Shown: in pieces, positions 9,618 through 21,280 of the stretch | Layout: every line of letters starts with the position of its first letter | Numbering within the stretch: the first letter of the stretch is position 1 | Source: Symbiodinium natans | Lineage: Eukaryota > Sar > Dinophyceae > Suessiales > Symbiodiniaceae | Assembly (NCBI GenBank): GCA_905221605.1 | Contig: CAJNDS010000252.1 | Coordinates: 64,001-128,000, forward strand | DNA length: 64,000 bases | Direction: 5' to 3' | The notes under the pieces: model-generated | The model's database searches: none | Seen by the model: only the letters and a program-made list of their open reading frames with translations | What the model was told of the DNA's origin: nothing | Made by a program: the position numbers and the translations under genes

Positions 9618-9929
9618 GTGTGGCTTCCATCTAGCCATGGACGGAATTCTAGTCCGGTCACGCGGCGACATCGCGAAGAGTGTGTGCAGGGTCCGGGGAC
9701 TGCAGGCACTCGAAGCGGCGCGGTTCTGTAAGGATAACATTCGACTTAGCATCACGTAGCGCCGTCCAAAATTCGCAGCCAACGTGCACCTCAAATCTTC
9801 TATCTGCAGACGCCTGAACCCATGAAAAGATATACCATGCACTTCCGGTTCCCACCTCGTCCATATCAGTCCTGAGTGTAGCACGTTTGTGCGCCTCCTA
9901 ACCTTGGCTGTTTAGCTTCATGCTTGCAT

Positions 9930-11190
9930 GAGAGCCTGCTTGCGAGCCACTGGGTCTCGAGCTAGTCTGAAGATCAAGCCGCAACAGCGGGATGTAGCAC
10001 AAGTTGCTTGAAAGCCAAAGGTTGAAAACAGGGTCTGAATGAACAGTCGCAGTAGCAGTAGTCGCGGCATCCGTAAGGACAGTAGCAATTGTGTGCGTTG
10101 TGTGGCGAATCGGATGGCAGGGTAGCAGCACGAAGAATAGGAAACACAGGAAGAATAGCAATGGTAGGAGACTCGTAGGAGATCAGTTTTCTGCGTGCGG
10201 GGCCATGGCGTTGGTGCTTCCACCTCCACGGTCAGGGTCTGGGTCCCTGTTTGTTGGGGGACTGTCCTGAACGTGCGCAAGGTTTGCGTGTGCAGGGTTC
10301 CTCAAGAATAGTTGTCCCTTGTGTCGGGAAATAAGAACATGTTCGGATCGTAGGGATTCAAGAGTTCAGCGTTCGGGATGCGGATCCCATTGCGAGGCGC
10401 CGTTGCCTTCGATACCCCTGCCTCCCGTTGGCGGGCAGTTTAGAAGATATTTGTGGTGTGTTGCAGGTCCGCTTGGGCGCTGTTATGGTGTTTTTTTTCT
10501 TCCTTGAGGAATCAAAAATCCTTAAACTCTAGCTTCATCAGCCTCAGAGTTGCGAATCCGAAAAGCTGTCCAGGGTGTCGGATTACCGGTCGAAGTCCCG
10601 ATCTCAAGACCTTGTGTAAACCCTGGCCGACATGCACATGCATACTTGAAATCCATATCCCCCAACTCAATAACCTCATCCAATTTGCCAAGCAGCTCCT
10701 CATGATATGGATAGGAAATGAACGTCATGACTCAGAGAATCCTTTCCGAGAATTCTACCAATCTCAAGGCCGGGCAGCCTAAATCGTGTTTCAGAGCAGA
10801 CTCTGCTGGCAACACCTTCCGCCGAGGCGCTACGGCAATGCTACAGCAAGGACCAAAACGGTTCGCAGCTCGTCCCACAAGGGGATTGCCGAGGTTCCAC
10901 GGTTAGGCTTTCAGATGTGCAGTAGGGTTGAAAACCTGGTGTCTGTGGGCGTAGTTCTGCAAACGGTAAATGCTGGAAACTGGCGGTAGGTGGCTTTCGG
11001 CAGTCTCGTTTGGGAATATCGGATACGTAGTTGTTTTTCGGTCGCCCTCTCCGTGGATCCTAGTCAGTCATTGGGCTGCGTCGTCGGGCGTCCGAATCTG
11101 CTTGCGACGTCTGTGTAGAAGGCCATTGCTGCATTTAACCAATTAAGCCCTGGGGGTTCGTGTGAGATGAACAAAGAGTTTAGGGCTCAG
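9930..11190. other. No gene recognised
   Basis: Open frames are short and match nothing known to me. The stretch separates copy 1 of the large duplication from the partial duplicate at 11.2-12.8 kb. A T-rich run at 10490-10500 is followed by helical-looking short frames around 10650-10780 that I cannot support as exons. Confidence 0.4.
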
Positions 11191-11199
11191 GTTTTCAGA

Positions 11200-12795
11200 A
11201 GAATTCACATACCGTTTTTGCCCTGACAGGGCAAGCGGCGCCGGGACAAGTGCCGCTGCCGCCTGGACTGTTTCCTGGCTGCGTGGGGCAGACATGCTGT
11301 GCCTCCGCTACCCTCAGCTGCGCTTTGATCATGCCTCCTATAGGAGGCATAGGTGCCTTGTTGCGCAGTGCAACTCCTAAAGCGTATCCGCCTGCCAAGG
11401 ATTGTCAACACAAGATTGCAGGACTGCCAGTCGCAGATTACGCCTTTGCTTGCGCAGGCAATGACCGCTGAGATGGCCACACTGCGCCGAGACATAGCCA
11501 ACGTCCACGATGCCCTGAAGCATGTGCTGGCTGCAGGAGGCGATTGCGCGACTCAGCTTGGAGGCCCGGAGCCCTTGGACAGGGGTGTCCTGCAGTACTG
11601 CGATCCCATCCGAAGATGGGTAACAGAGCGCGTGCAGGAAACATGTAGAATGCCTGCTGCACACTTCAGTAGCACATCAGATCCGCGCATGATATAATAA
11701 TCCTACATGGCGTTGCGCGCGGGCGTCGCCCTACACGTGCGCGTCCTCAGGCAGCAGGTTTCCACAGCGCTGGCTTCTGCCACCCCAGTGGGTGCCAGCA
11801 ACCTTCTTGCGCAGCTCAACCTCTCGCTGGCGCAGAAGGCGCGCCGCTCTAAAGACAATGTTCTTTTCCTTTGATTCTCACGCTGCCCTCACCAGTAGGA
11901 CTGTTGTATGTTTGTTGCGTTTTGGCGCCGCCCTCATAGGTTTGGGTTGGCATTGCTTGGAGAGGTCAATGGGGTTTCGTACCTAGCTGTTCAAGGGAAT
12001 TGAGAACTTCATCGAGCCGCGACACCACCCGTTAGCTTGAGGAGGTGGGCTAGTCCCGCCCCTTGGCCCGTGCTTACGTCCAGGTGGTGCAGGAGGCAGC
12101 CCGCCAGGCTGGGTGCATCCGCGCTGCTCTCAGGAAAGAAGGCTTGAACCTGGTGTCACCTTCGGGATCGCAGCCTCAGGCCCTTGCATTTTGCTGACAA
12201 AGGAATGTGCAAGGCCAACTCTTTACGACAGGAAGCCGTAAACTCTAACACAAAGGGGGTCTCTGCGTCCGGAGTCCGGAACTCGAACTCCGCCTCTCAT
12301 CCCATCTAGTCTAATTTTGCTGTCGAAGGGTTGTTGAACGGCACGTACAGCCCGGAGTTTTTTGCCGTGTCATGAGTTGGCGCAGAGCCTGGCGGGCCAG
12401 AATTCACGAGGTTTGGGGCTGTGTGTCGGTGCAGTCGCTGTTTCCGAGCTGCCGCACAAAGTGCTGACCACTTTCCGGGCCTTCTTAGCCGGCTTCGGAG
12501 ATGTGCCGGGCTTCTCGACGATGTTTTTGATGCTCTGCTTTGCTTCCTTGCTGTAGGAATTCTCGTCTCCTACCCAGTAATCCTACACATGCGACAGCGG
12601 GAATGTGGCGGTCCGCAGAGTCACCTGGCATCACGCCCTCCACTTGCACCCTCAGCACCCTTTTGAGAGGTGGCACCGCGGAAGCTGCCGGCACCCACTC
12701 CACCGGCTCTCAAGCTGAGCGGCCTGGAGGCCGGCGGCGGGAAGGGTTTCTGTGTGCTGCTTGCAGCGCACATCATGCCACCGGGGTGGATTTTT
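11200..12795 (+). pseudogene. Partial duplicate of the 1.2-4.6 kb region
   Basis: The block joins the equivalents of about 1160-1560 and about 3640-4590 and lacks the intervening 2 kb, which in unit 2 carries the homocysteine-module exons. The retained text includes the RQQVSTALASATP stretch (about 11737-11850) and a shortened AYVQVVQEAAR stretch (about 12060-12120). A separate frame at 11491-11540 reads IANVHDALKHVL, similar to SVHDAVKGHDLMMQ at 33.9 kb. Without the core exons this block cannot encode methionine synthase. I take it as a broken copy. Confidence 0.5.
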
Positions 12796-12799
12796 TGTG

Positions 12800-12966
12800 C
12801 TCAGATTGATTTGAGTGTTCTTTTGTGTGGCAGGCACAGTACTCAGATTGATTTGTGTGTTCTTTTGTGTGGCAGGGGCAGTACTCAGATTGATTTGGGT
12901 GTTCTTTTTGTGTGGCAGTGAGGCTGTCACTGCCACGCAAACCCACACCCAAATCAATCTGAGTAT
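12800..12966. repeat. 42-base tandem repeat capped by an inverted copy
   Basis: Three direct units start CTCAGATTGATTT at 12800, 12842 and 12884. Right after the third, at about 12930-12966, the unit appears in the opposite orientation (CAAATCAATCTGAG). The third unit and the inverted copy can pair as a stem of about 33 bases with a short loop. Confidence 0.9.
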
Positions 12967-12999
12967 TGTGCCAACTTGCCTTGGAAAGGCCTTGGAAAG

Positions 13000-13900
13000 G
13001 GTAGTAGCAATTTTTTCACGGCCCTTTGGACCAGCTTGAGAAGCCTTTGCCAAACCAGGAGACGAAGGAGACGCGTCGTCCCAAAGCCATATATGCCCAA
13101 TCCAATCCAGGGATCTCACGACAAACTGTTCGGAATGCTCTGCCGCTACACACAGGGTGAGCTGCCTCATGCACCTTGGTGTGTTCATCGCTGAACCTCC
13201 CAGGCTCATAGGCCTCCTCTTCGGCCGAATCGGTCATGGCTCTGCCAGAGCGCAGCTGCCTGTAGAGTTGCGTCAGGCCCCCGGCCATGGCCCCGGCCAT
13301 CATCCACATGGATGAACGTGCTCCTCACAACCACATTGCATGGGCCCCCTTCATCACACGCGTCAGCCGTGTCGGCTTTACCAGTGGAGCAAGTCGATGG
13401 GAGTTCAGAAGGGCAATGCTGGCAAGAGTCGAACGTCACAGCCGTCACAGTGCTGTCTACGTTGCTTTCTCTACATGCTGTACATTCTTGAGGAGCTCCG
13501 GGACAGCCAAAACAGTCGTCGGGGGAGTTGACCAGCAGGACATGGCGGCGACGACGAGACCGACGTTCTTGACTTCTCAAGTCCCTATAATCCTGCACTT
13601 GCTAGAGTGTATCGGGCCGAAATTCGAGCAGCCAACATGGCGCTTGACCCACCTCCACGGTGAGGGACCAGGGCATGCACAACAGATGCTAGACCGGTTT
13701 TACTAGCTGTTTCCATGATGTCTCGGCCCGCAGCTTTACAAGCGCCGGTCCGCTGCCGACTGGGCGCAGGCATGCCTCACCACTGGCAGCCCTGCTCTGC
13801 TCAACCGCCCCACCAAGGCTGCTCGACACTCCCAAGACGTCCAACAAACAGCCAAGACCACCGATCAAGTTAAACAATCCGAATGTCATGAGGATCCAAT
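13000..13900. other. No gene recognised
   Basis: Open frames occur on both strands but show no family similarity and overlap one another. A minus-strand frame contains FIHVDD, but no other polymerase motif surrounds it. Confidence 0.4.
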
Positions 13901-13917
13901 CCCCGAACGGTCGGAAA

Positions 13918-14133
13918 AGGCGTCAATTTGGAACACAGGAAAGCGTCAATTTGGAACACGGGAAAGCGTCAATTTGGAACACAAGGGCACAAGAGAATGA
14001 ACAGTCGAGAAGGCAGGATCAAGCACCGCACCTGGGTGTTGACACGTCTAAACACACGCGCGTTCCAAAATGACGCCCTTTTTCGGGCGCGTTCCAAAAT
14101 GATACTTTTGTGTTCGCGCGTTCCAAAATGACA
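13918..14133. repeat. Two opposed clusters of a TTGGAAC/GTTCCAA repeat
   Basis: At 13920, 13943 and 13966 are three direct 23-base units with GCGTCAATTTGGAACAC. At 14060, 14089 and 14118 are three units in the opposite sense with GCGTTCCAAAATGA, at 29-base spacing. The two clusters are about 75 bases apart and are partly complementary, giving a fold-back arrangement. Confidence 0.85.
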
Positions 14134-14149
14134 CCGCTTTGGTCGGGGG

Positions 14150-15340
14150 TTCGCACCTTGAAAATGATCCTTCTTCGTAGACAAGAGAGAAGGCTGCGCA
14201 AGCCGTGTGCGAACACAATGTGCTAGTGATGGGTTTCAAAAAGGTCAATACGCTTTGAAGCCAGCTGGCAAGGCACCACAACTTAACAAAGCAGGGGAGT
14301 TGGGGGGCTTAGACCCATCGTAGGCAATAGAGATGTCGGTGCAAACCATTTGCAAACACAATGCTCGCATGATGGGTTTCAAAACAAGGTTCAGACGCTT
14401 TGCGGCAAGCTTGGCACGGGGATGAAAGTTCAAGAAGCAGGGGGCGCGGTGCGAAGGATCAGCATCCTGTTGTTCATCTCTAGGGCAGCGGCGGGCGGAC
14501 CCGACGTAGGGGGACGGGGGAGTTGACGGGTTTGGCCCTGTCTTCTCTCCGCGGTTCCAGGTCTGTTGGCTGCGATCGGGAGCGCCCGACGTAGAGGGGG
14601 CAGGGAGCTGGATGGGCATGGCCGCGTCCTCCTCCCGTGGTCTCCGTTATCATGGAGCTCTGCCAGGGCCTGGGCGGACCTCTTGAAATTATGAAGAGGT
14701 CGTTCATTCTTGGACAACTGGCACAGTCAATCAGCTGAGTCTTGTTAAAGTACAGTGGATAGCCAGCAGCCGAGCTGCTCATGCTGACAGTTGTTCATGT
14801 GATTTCGGCGTTGGCCCTCTGCTACATTCTGCTACGCCGCTTGTTGCAGGGGTCCAACTATGTGATATATGATGATATATGTATGTTTTGCCGCGTGTTT
14901 GCGGTCCAATGCGGGCACATGGCCCCAGTTTGTCTTACAGATGCCTTTGGCACAGACGCCGTGTGTGTGTGTGTGTGTGTGTGTGTGCTGCCCTTTCTGA
15001 TGGACCTTCTATATCGTTAAAAGTAGTGGTTTTGGCCGATTTGACAAGGGGGGGCCTTGGAACTCAGTTCTTCTCATTCCGTATTCTTGGGATGTTAGGT
15101 GAAGCCTGACGGAAGGATGGTCATGCACCATGGGTTTTTTAAGGGGCGCGGCAAATCTGGATCTTGCTATGAGGAGTCTGAAGAGAGAGTTTCGGAGTCC
15201 CTTTTTTGGGATGCATTTGTTGTGAATATCCTTTGTAAGAGGGTCTTTGTGGATGGGAGCCTTACGTATGTTCTGCCAGCGTGCACCTACGTGAAAGGCT
15301 GTGAAGGGCAGGGCGAAGCAAGCGCAATGGTGCAATGAAT
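14150..15340. other. No gene recognised; contains a GT microsatellite
   Basis: Positions 14961-14987 are a (GT)n run. One short frame at 14781-14850 is hydrophobic (HVISALALCYILLRRLL), but it has no supporting context. Confidence 0.5.
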
Positions 15341-15357
15341 TGTTTTCTGACGTGATA

Positions 15358-15654
15358 GCTGCCAGCGGATGGCGGCCTAAGAATCCGCAGGCCCCTCCGC
15401 TCCAGCGTCTACCACAAGACGGACACCCCAAACGAGCTGTGGGGTTTAGGGAGTAGAGGAGGTCTCCGGAGAGCCTCCTCGTCTTTTCAACTCTTTACTC
15501 CCTTGGCTTCACTGCATACCATCGTAAAATTTGAAATATACCTCGAAGGCTCGTGCGCATGCTGTAGTTTGTTGATGTGGTTTGGGGTGTCCGTCTTGTG
15601 GTAGACCCTGGGGCCCTGGGGCTGAGGATTCTTAGGCTGCCATCCACTGGCAGC
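15358..15654. repeat. 75-base inverted repeat with 147-base loop
   Basis: Arm 1 is 15358-15432 and arm 2 is 15580-15654. The arms include GTCTACCACAAGACGGACAC and its reverse complement, plus GGATTCTTAGG and its complement, with a few mismatches. A worn direct copy of the arm (starting GTAGACCCTGGGGTCTG) lies near 15716. This looks like a small fold-back element or a MITE-like remnant. Confidence 0.8.
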
Positions 15655-16271
15655 GTTTCGGCAGGGATGTTGGCGCTTTGTTTGTGCGCTGGCCATCATG
15701 TGCAGGAGGTTGTCGGTAGACCCTGGGGTCTGCGGATTCCCAGGAAGCCAGTAGCCACAAGCGCTTTCCTGGGATGTTGCGTGGATGTTTTGTTTGTTCT
15801 CATCACATGAAACAATTTTTCGGCCGGGGGAATATTCAATATTACGGGGGGAGGGGGGGGGGACGACGTTCCATATCGGCGGCACTGCATTTCCCGAAGC
15901 TACACGGGCGTGGACGATGTTTGTTTGTGTATGAGATGGTACGTGTGAATATATGTGTCTATGTCTATGTTTATGTAGTGTGAGTCCATGTATATGTATG
16001 TGCACTCCAAAGAGTGCTAGATGTGCAAGATGTTTTTTTCGGCCACTGTGGACAGCCCTTCCTGTGGAGAGGATGTTCCCACTGCCCATGTCGCAGCGAT
16101 GTGTGGGGAGAGGCACCAGAGCTCAGTCCGTTAGGGTTAATAACTTCCTCTTGCAGTCCTCATTTCATCTTACAAGCATATTACGCTGAAACCCCATTGT
16201 ATTACTATGTACCCAAAGCCCTAATATGGGGTTGCCTCTCAATCAAGGCGCGGGATGTTTAGGGAGAGATT

Positions 16272-16583
16272 TTGGCTTGCACCCGGCTGAGGCCACTGAT
16301 TCTTGCTGGCTCACTGCCGGGTGAGTCCCGGATGGGCCTGGCAAGGACCTTACTGCACCCTTGTTTGCTTCTTCTGTGCGAGACCCTAATACAAGACGCC
16401 TTGCCAGGTGCAGACCCAGATCAAGCGACATCGATGGCATCCAAAGCTGCTGAAGAGCTCCGACGCACTGCTCCTGTCGGTTGGCTGGAGGCGTTTCCAG
16501 ATCCTTGGCTTGAGAGTCGCACCAGATTCCTAGACACTCTGGACCGCATGGCCACCAGCTCCTCCGCCTCCAAGTTCCTTTAA
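16272..16583 (+). CDS. Hypothetical open frame
   Basis: 103 codons from an ATG. The second half (SKAAEELRRTAPVGWLEAFP, then PWLESRTRFLDTLDRM) is compositionally protein-like, with no family I recognise. No similar frame follows it in the next kilobase, so it may be a lone exon or a retroelement scrap. Confidence 0.2.
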   Translation: MACTRLRPLILAGSLPGESRMGLARTLLHPCLLLLCETLIQDALPGADPDQATSMASKAAEELRRTAPVGWLEAFPDPWLESRTRFLDTLDRMATSSSASKFL

Positions 16584-16599
16584 ACCCCTCCAGGAAGCT

Positions 16600-18780
16600 G
16601 AGAAGCCTCCTCAAGCTATCGAGAAGCCATCTGAGGACTGTGCCGTGCTTCTCCTTGGAAGACCAGTGGGAAAAGCGTCAGATACTCAGGACCGCGGTCT
16701 CTTAGAGAGCTTGTTCAGGGCCCGATCTTCTGAAGCGAAAGCTTGTTCGATATTGCTGAAAGGCCGCTCCCGTCCAGTACCACATAGGCTCGAGTCTCCA
16801 GTTCGCGTGCGCTGCTGAGGCATGCGCTACTTGAAATACACCTTGGAGCATGCCCGCTGTACCATGACCAGCTGCGTGCTCAGCATTGCTCAGCCAATCA
16901 TCAGACATCCCTGCTCAATAAGTCGTTTTTAATCCATAGAATTCAGACTGGCCTTATGGTTTGTACGTGCTTCCAATCTTGGGCTTTGGTGAACCGAAAT
17001 TCCAAGCTCTGCACTGCTTTGTCGGCTGCCACGCTATGGACCTATGGTTTCACCCAATACGGGAATCCTTGCGTGCAGGGCACTGCTCGATTGTGAGATG
17101 CGCGAGCGAATACAGTGCCCAGTTTGGAATAATTTAGAGGGTCTCAATGCTGGAAAAGATTCCGCCTTGTCGTCATAAGCTTCAACACCCATGCAACGCT
17201 AGACAACCTCCAGGGTTCAAAGTCCTCTAAATTCCCAAGGAGAGCGAGATACGGACATACACACATATACATACGCAGACGTAGAAACAGATGCTACTCC
17301 CCCCTTCCCAACGCCCACGGATTCCTTTCTTTTAGGATAGCTAGGACTTCCGACAGTCGAGTCAAGTCTTCATCCTGGCTCACGAAGGCGCCGGGGGGGA
17401 AGTTGCTCCTGAAGATTAAGATAGCAGATGCGTCGGGCCATCGCAGCTTCCGAGTGTGTGGCAACGCCCTCCTTTGGGCTTCCGTGGCTTGTCCATCAGG
17501 TCTACGTCCTCGGCTTCCGGTCCAATGGCGACTTGGTGGCCTGCGGTGCTACTGCACCCCATCATGGAGAAGCCCCAGTTGCTCACAGCTCTTTCTCCAC
17601 CTGACTGCCATCAGAGTTGCGCTGAGACCCTCGCTGTTTCGTTCAAGCTCAACCCTGAGTCTGTAGTTCCTGATGGCCCGTCGAATCTGCATCCTTTTCA
17701 AGCTCGTGCTGAAGGTTCGCGCTATGAGGCCTTGGGGCCATGGCTGCCTTTATGGGATGTTATGGGACGTTACGGGACTAACCGAACTGCGGGTAAGCTG
17801 AGCCGTTCACCTCCTGGCGCTGCGCAGAGCCCCTGCACGGGTGCCAAAGTCCCGCACGGCTTGTAGGACAGCTCAGGATTTAGCCTCCCAAAGCTTTTGA
17901 GGATGCAGATCTGTTTCAAAAAGGTTTGGAGCCAGAAACGCGTGGGTTCAAGCCAAGCGCAGGGTAGAGATGCAGGCGGCGCAGTCAAATAAAGTTGCAT
18001 CGACAGTGACATGCTCCGCGCCCTTCCCGGTCGCAGCCAAGCTTTTCCACGCTAGATGTTGAGCGGAGGTCGAGGGGCTTATCTCAGGTGTTTGCGAGGA
18101 TCATACAATGATACATCAGGGCATAAGCATTTTGCATGGGCTGCGCAAGAACCCGGAGGGTTTCATGACATCTGAGTTGGAGATGTAAAGACTTTGGGTC
18201 TACTTGTTTACATAGGTGGTCAAGGGGTTGTAGGGCTAGTAAACAGACTCCACTGCGGTGGTGATCTTTTTGGAGTTTCTTATTGGTGTCAGACTCACAC
18301 TTGTTACAAGTGGCCGCGCCTTCACAAGGGAAAGGGCCCTTCACTGGCACCGCGCCTTTGGCCCAGCATGGGCGCATCATGCTGCGGGGCCCGAGACAAG
18401 GCGGTCTATCACACGGTTGTGCCGCTAGATCCTGATTGGTCAGCAAAGCGTACTGTTGCCTTCAGATCCAATTCGAGTGCCAATGGAAGGAAGACCTCGA
18501 GGCCTGTGGCTTACGGCTGAAGGGCCAACACCTGGGCCTAATCCGCTCCTCCCATTAATAACCCGGAAATCCCCGATTCTGCAGTCCACGAAACTTAGGG
18601 GGGCTCTCTACATTACAAGGAGAAACTATTCAGGAAAACAGCCCGAAGCTGTGAGCCTTCAAACCTCAGCCCTCAAAACCACGAGATAAGAACCCTCCCA
18701 TCAATATTTCGAATGTTTTCCCTGAAATTCATTTTTGATATTTGGCGGCGGAGGGGGAGGGGGTCCGTTATTATTAGGGG
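16600..18780. other. No gene recognised
   Basis: A continuous frame around 17447-17660 includes LPWLVHQVYVLGFRSNGDLV, which could be an exon, but I cannot name it. The rest has only short frames. Positions 18740-18765 are a G-rich run. Confidence 0.35.
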
Positions 18781-18794
18781 AGCGGATTGCACAC

Positions 18795-19060
18795 ACCAAG
18801 GCATCTCAGCTGCTCCTCAGCGCTGAGCTTGCAGCTCATGTTGCCTCGGAGGTCGTTGCCAGTTGGATTCTTCAATGGCTCAAGTGCCCAGCAAGCTGTC
18901 AGCCAAGCGCAGGTTGAGTTGAAAGCCGCGTTGGAGGAGAAGAAGTTCGAGATATCAAATTTGCAATCAGTGCTGGCAGAGCAGACAAAGGCCGGACACT
19001 TGTGCTCCCAGTGGAACGCACAAGCCATGCTGCAGATATTGTCTCGAAGTTCAAGGCGTT
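18795..19060 (+). CDS. Coiled-coil exon, unknown protein
   Basis: Open frame with heptad-like spacing: AQQAVSQAQVELKAALEEKK, then FEISNLQSVLAEQTKAG. A GTGGGC donor-like site lies shortly after, near 19092. It probably belongs to a spliced gene for a long coiled-coil protein, together with exon-like pieces near 22.3-22.6 kb. Similar short helical exons fill the right end of the window. Confidence 0.45.
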
Positions 19061-19870
19061 GAAAGAAGCAAAAAACCAGCTTAATCTTTTCAAGGTGGGC
19101 TTTTTTTGAGATTTGTATGTGACGGGAAAAGACATGGGATGGTCAGAAAGGCCGAGCTGTCTGGTAACTGTCCAGAGGCTGCCAAAGCGGGACGCCCAGC
19201 AGGGCCAGTCTTTCTGAATTGCAGCAGATTTTGCTTGTGGACGTCGTGGTCCCCCTGGTTAGTTTGGATGCTGTACTTTTCAGGAGGATGTCGCAAAGTG
19301 TGGAACGGCGTCGTGCTCTGAGTACTGGGCCGTCATTTGTGGTGCTACTGGGGGCCATTGTCCAGCACAGTCTAGGGATGGAAGCCGCTTCAGTAGGTCT
19401 GGCAGAACTTCCACGGCCAAGCGCCCAGATGGCAATTGCGTGGGTGCTCGCATGTATGGCTTTGGCCACATGGCTTTGAACAACGACTGCTCATGGCTCT
19501 AGATTAGGATGCCTTGCTGGAAGAGTGGTCGCAACTCCAGGCGCCAGAAGCTCAGACCACTGCACAAGGCTTATCGTAAAGCTTGCGCTTGAGAGTGGGA
19601 TGTTGGTGCGGTTTGGAACGCGACCAAACGGTCAACAAACGGATTCAAATCAGGGCAAGTACAAACCGGTGTAGTTTCATTCCAGGTCGCTTCCGTCCAT
19701 GCAGAGATGGGCAATTGAAAAGGCACGTTTTTTCAGCAGTTCAGATTCACTTGCGGGGCACGGCCCGTGTGCTACTCAGGAACTTCACTCTGTCCGTGGG
19801 AAATCAGATCAGGTTCGAAAGGCACGGACTTCATTCCACCAGTAATCCTTTCAAATGTGCAATTTTCAAG

Positions 19871-19933
19871 GCAAAAGTCCGCGAACTACGACTTCGCTTT
19901 CACCCAGACAAAAACCATACTCCGGAGGCCAAT
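19871..19933 (+). CDS. J-domain (DnaJ-like) fragment
   Basis: After a TTTCAAG acceptor-like site the frame reads AKVRELRLRFHPDKNHTPEA. This is the helix II-HPD-helix III core of a J-domain, in which HPD stimulates Hsp70 ATPase activity. Only about 21 codons are recognisable. Helix I and helix IV are not seen nearby and would be on other exons. It could also be a J-like HPDKN segment of another dinoflagellate multidomain protein. Confidence 0.45.
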
Positions 19934-20695
19934 CACGACAGTTTCGACTTGAGCTCACTTGCTTTGATGCTTGTCGTGCATCTGATTCGCTGGCTCCTGC
20001 TGGCTCCAGGCGGCAGACATGTTTCGGCATGTGCAGAGGCTGCTGCCTTGGCAGACTTGAGTTCGAAGGGTCAGCTGGATGCAGTGGATGCTCTTTCGCC
20101 CCTGCAGTTTTATGGTTCTTAGCTGCGGCTGCCCTCTCTCTACCTTGCAATGCTGCGAGTGCGCACGGCGCACTTCTGCTACGAAGGCATCCTCGTCGAG
20201 GCACCTGGACCGATGATGGATTGCAGTCTCCTGTTTCGTGGCTTCGCCCTGGCAGGATGACCCGAACGAGCAAGTCATCACCATTCAAGACTGCATCAGG
20301 CCGCAACAAGTGCAATCTGTAAGGGTGCCCCTGCATGTATTCCTACGCAGGATGCATCCTCGGGAAGCTCTAGGAGCCGCCGCCTGGGCATGCCTTTGCT
20401 GCGATGGCACCTGAAAAGTTTTTGAGCAGTGGGCTCGTGGAATGGCAAAGGTTGTCACATTCGACAGGCGCGCTGTCAGCTTAGAAATTGAGGCGGGCGA
20501 AGTGGGAGCAAAGCGCTGTTTGCGCAATCTTTCGCGGATTCTTGCAAAAGTGTGTGGCCCACACCATTACCGCCGCTTCTACTCTTGCTTCTACTTCTGC
20601 TAATCACTTTCCTCTTACTGCTAAACCCCCCCGGCGTGTTGGACACTTGGGGGCTATGCGAAGCAAAACAGCCATCAAATAGACGGCGAAATTGG

Positions 20696-21240
20696 CCGCT
20701 ACTATGGGATGATGGGTTGGGCGGGGCGATGGGGCGATTGGACGATGGGACGATGGGGCGATGGGGCGATGGGGGCGGGGGATAGGCTCGGGGGCAAAGG
20801 AAAAGGATGTGGGGCGGGGCGATAGGACGATGCAATGGGGCGATGGGCCGATGGGGGGCTGGGATAAAGCCGAGGATGGGGCAATGAAAGGATGCGGGGC
20901 GATAGGGCGATGGGACGATGGGGCTATATATGGGGCAAGGGCGGGATGTGTGGTCGAGGCGATGGGACGATGGGATAAGGCCGAAGATGGGGCGATGGGG
21001 CGATGGGACGATGGGATAAGGGCGAGGGTGGGGCGATGGGGCGATGGGGTGATGGCGATGGGGCGATGAGGCGATCGGCAATGGGCCAACGGGACCATGG
21101 GGGCGGGGGCTATGTGGCCGAGGATGGGGGCGGCCCGGGCGACAAGACAAGACTGTGGTGCTGGCGCTGGGGCGGTGGGACGATCGGGGTGGGGATGGGG
21201 CGATGGGACGAAGGGGGGGGGTGCTAAGGCGATGAGGTGT
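20696..21240. repeat. Minisatellite based on CGATGGGG
   Basis: About 540 bases are made of variants of the octamer CGATGGGG/CGATGGGA with occasional longer spacers. The strand bias is strong (G-rich plus strand). Long Pro/His/Ser-rich open frames on the minus strand here are translations of the repeat and are not reported as genes. Confidence 0.9.
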
Positions 21241-21280
21241 GGGCTACGTTGTGGATGGGGACAGGCCTCTGCCGCTCATT

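Larger units (their letters stand above)
4594..9922 (+). repeat. Segmental duplication, copy 1
   Basis: This block recurs at 24472-30067 with high identity through exons and introns alike. The offset is 19878 at the left end. It falls to 19632 after position 5644, because copy 1 has about 240 more bases around 5373-5622. Copy 1 also has about 160 more bases near 6590-6770. Copy 2 has about 600 more bases near 28266-28868. Left limit: the shared text begins CACCACCGGCACCACCCAAC, with different text before it. Right limit: similarity fades after GCCTTGGCTGT near 9922. Confidence 0.9.

Noticed and set aside
13280-13330. FIHVDD on the minus strand, resembling a polymerase motif C
   Set aside because: No motif A or B and no polymerase-like context around it. 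The surrounding frame is Cys/Ser-rich and unrelated.
15487-16116. Minus-strand frame of 209 codons, His-rich
   Set aside because: The His/Thr-rich part reads through a TATGTG/GTGTATG-type low-complexity run, and it overlaps the inverted repeat.
20476-21150. Minus-strand Pro/His/Ser-rich frame of 224 codons
   Set aside because: Translation of the CGATGGGG minisatellite. No non-repeat domain is attached.
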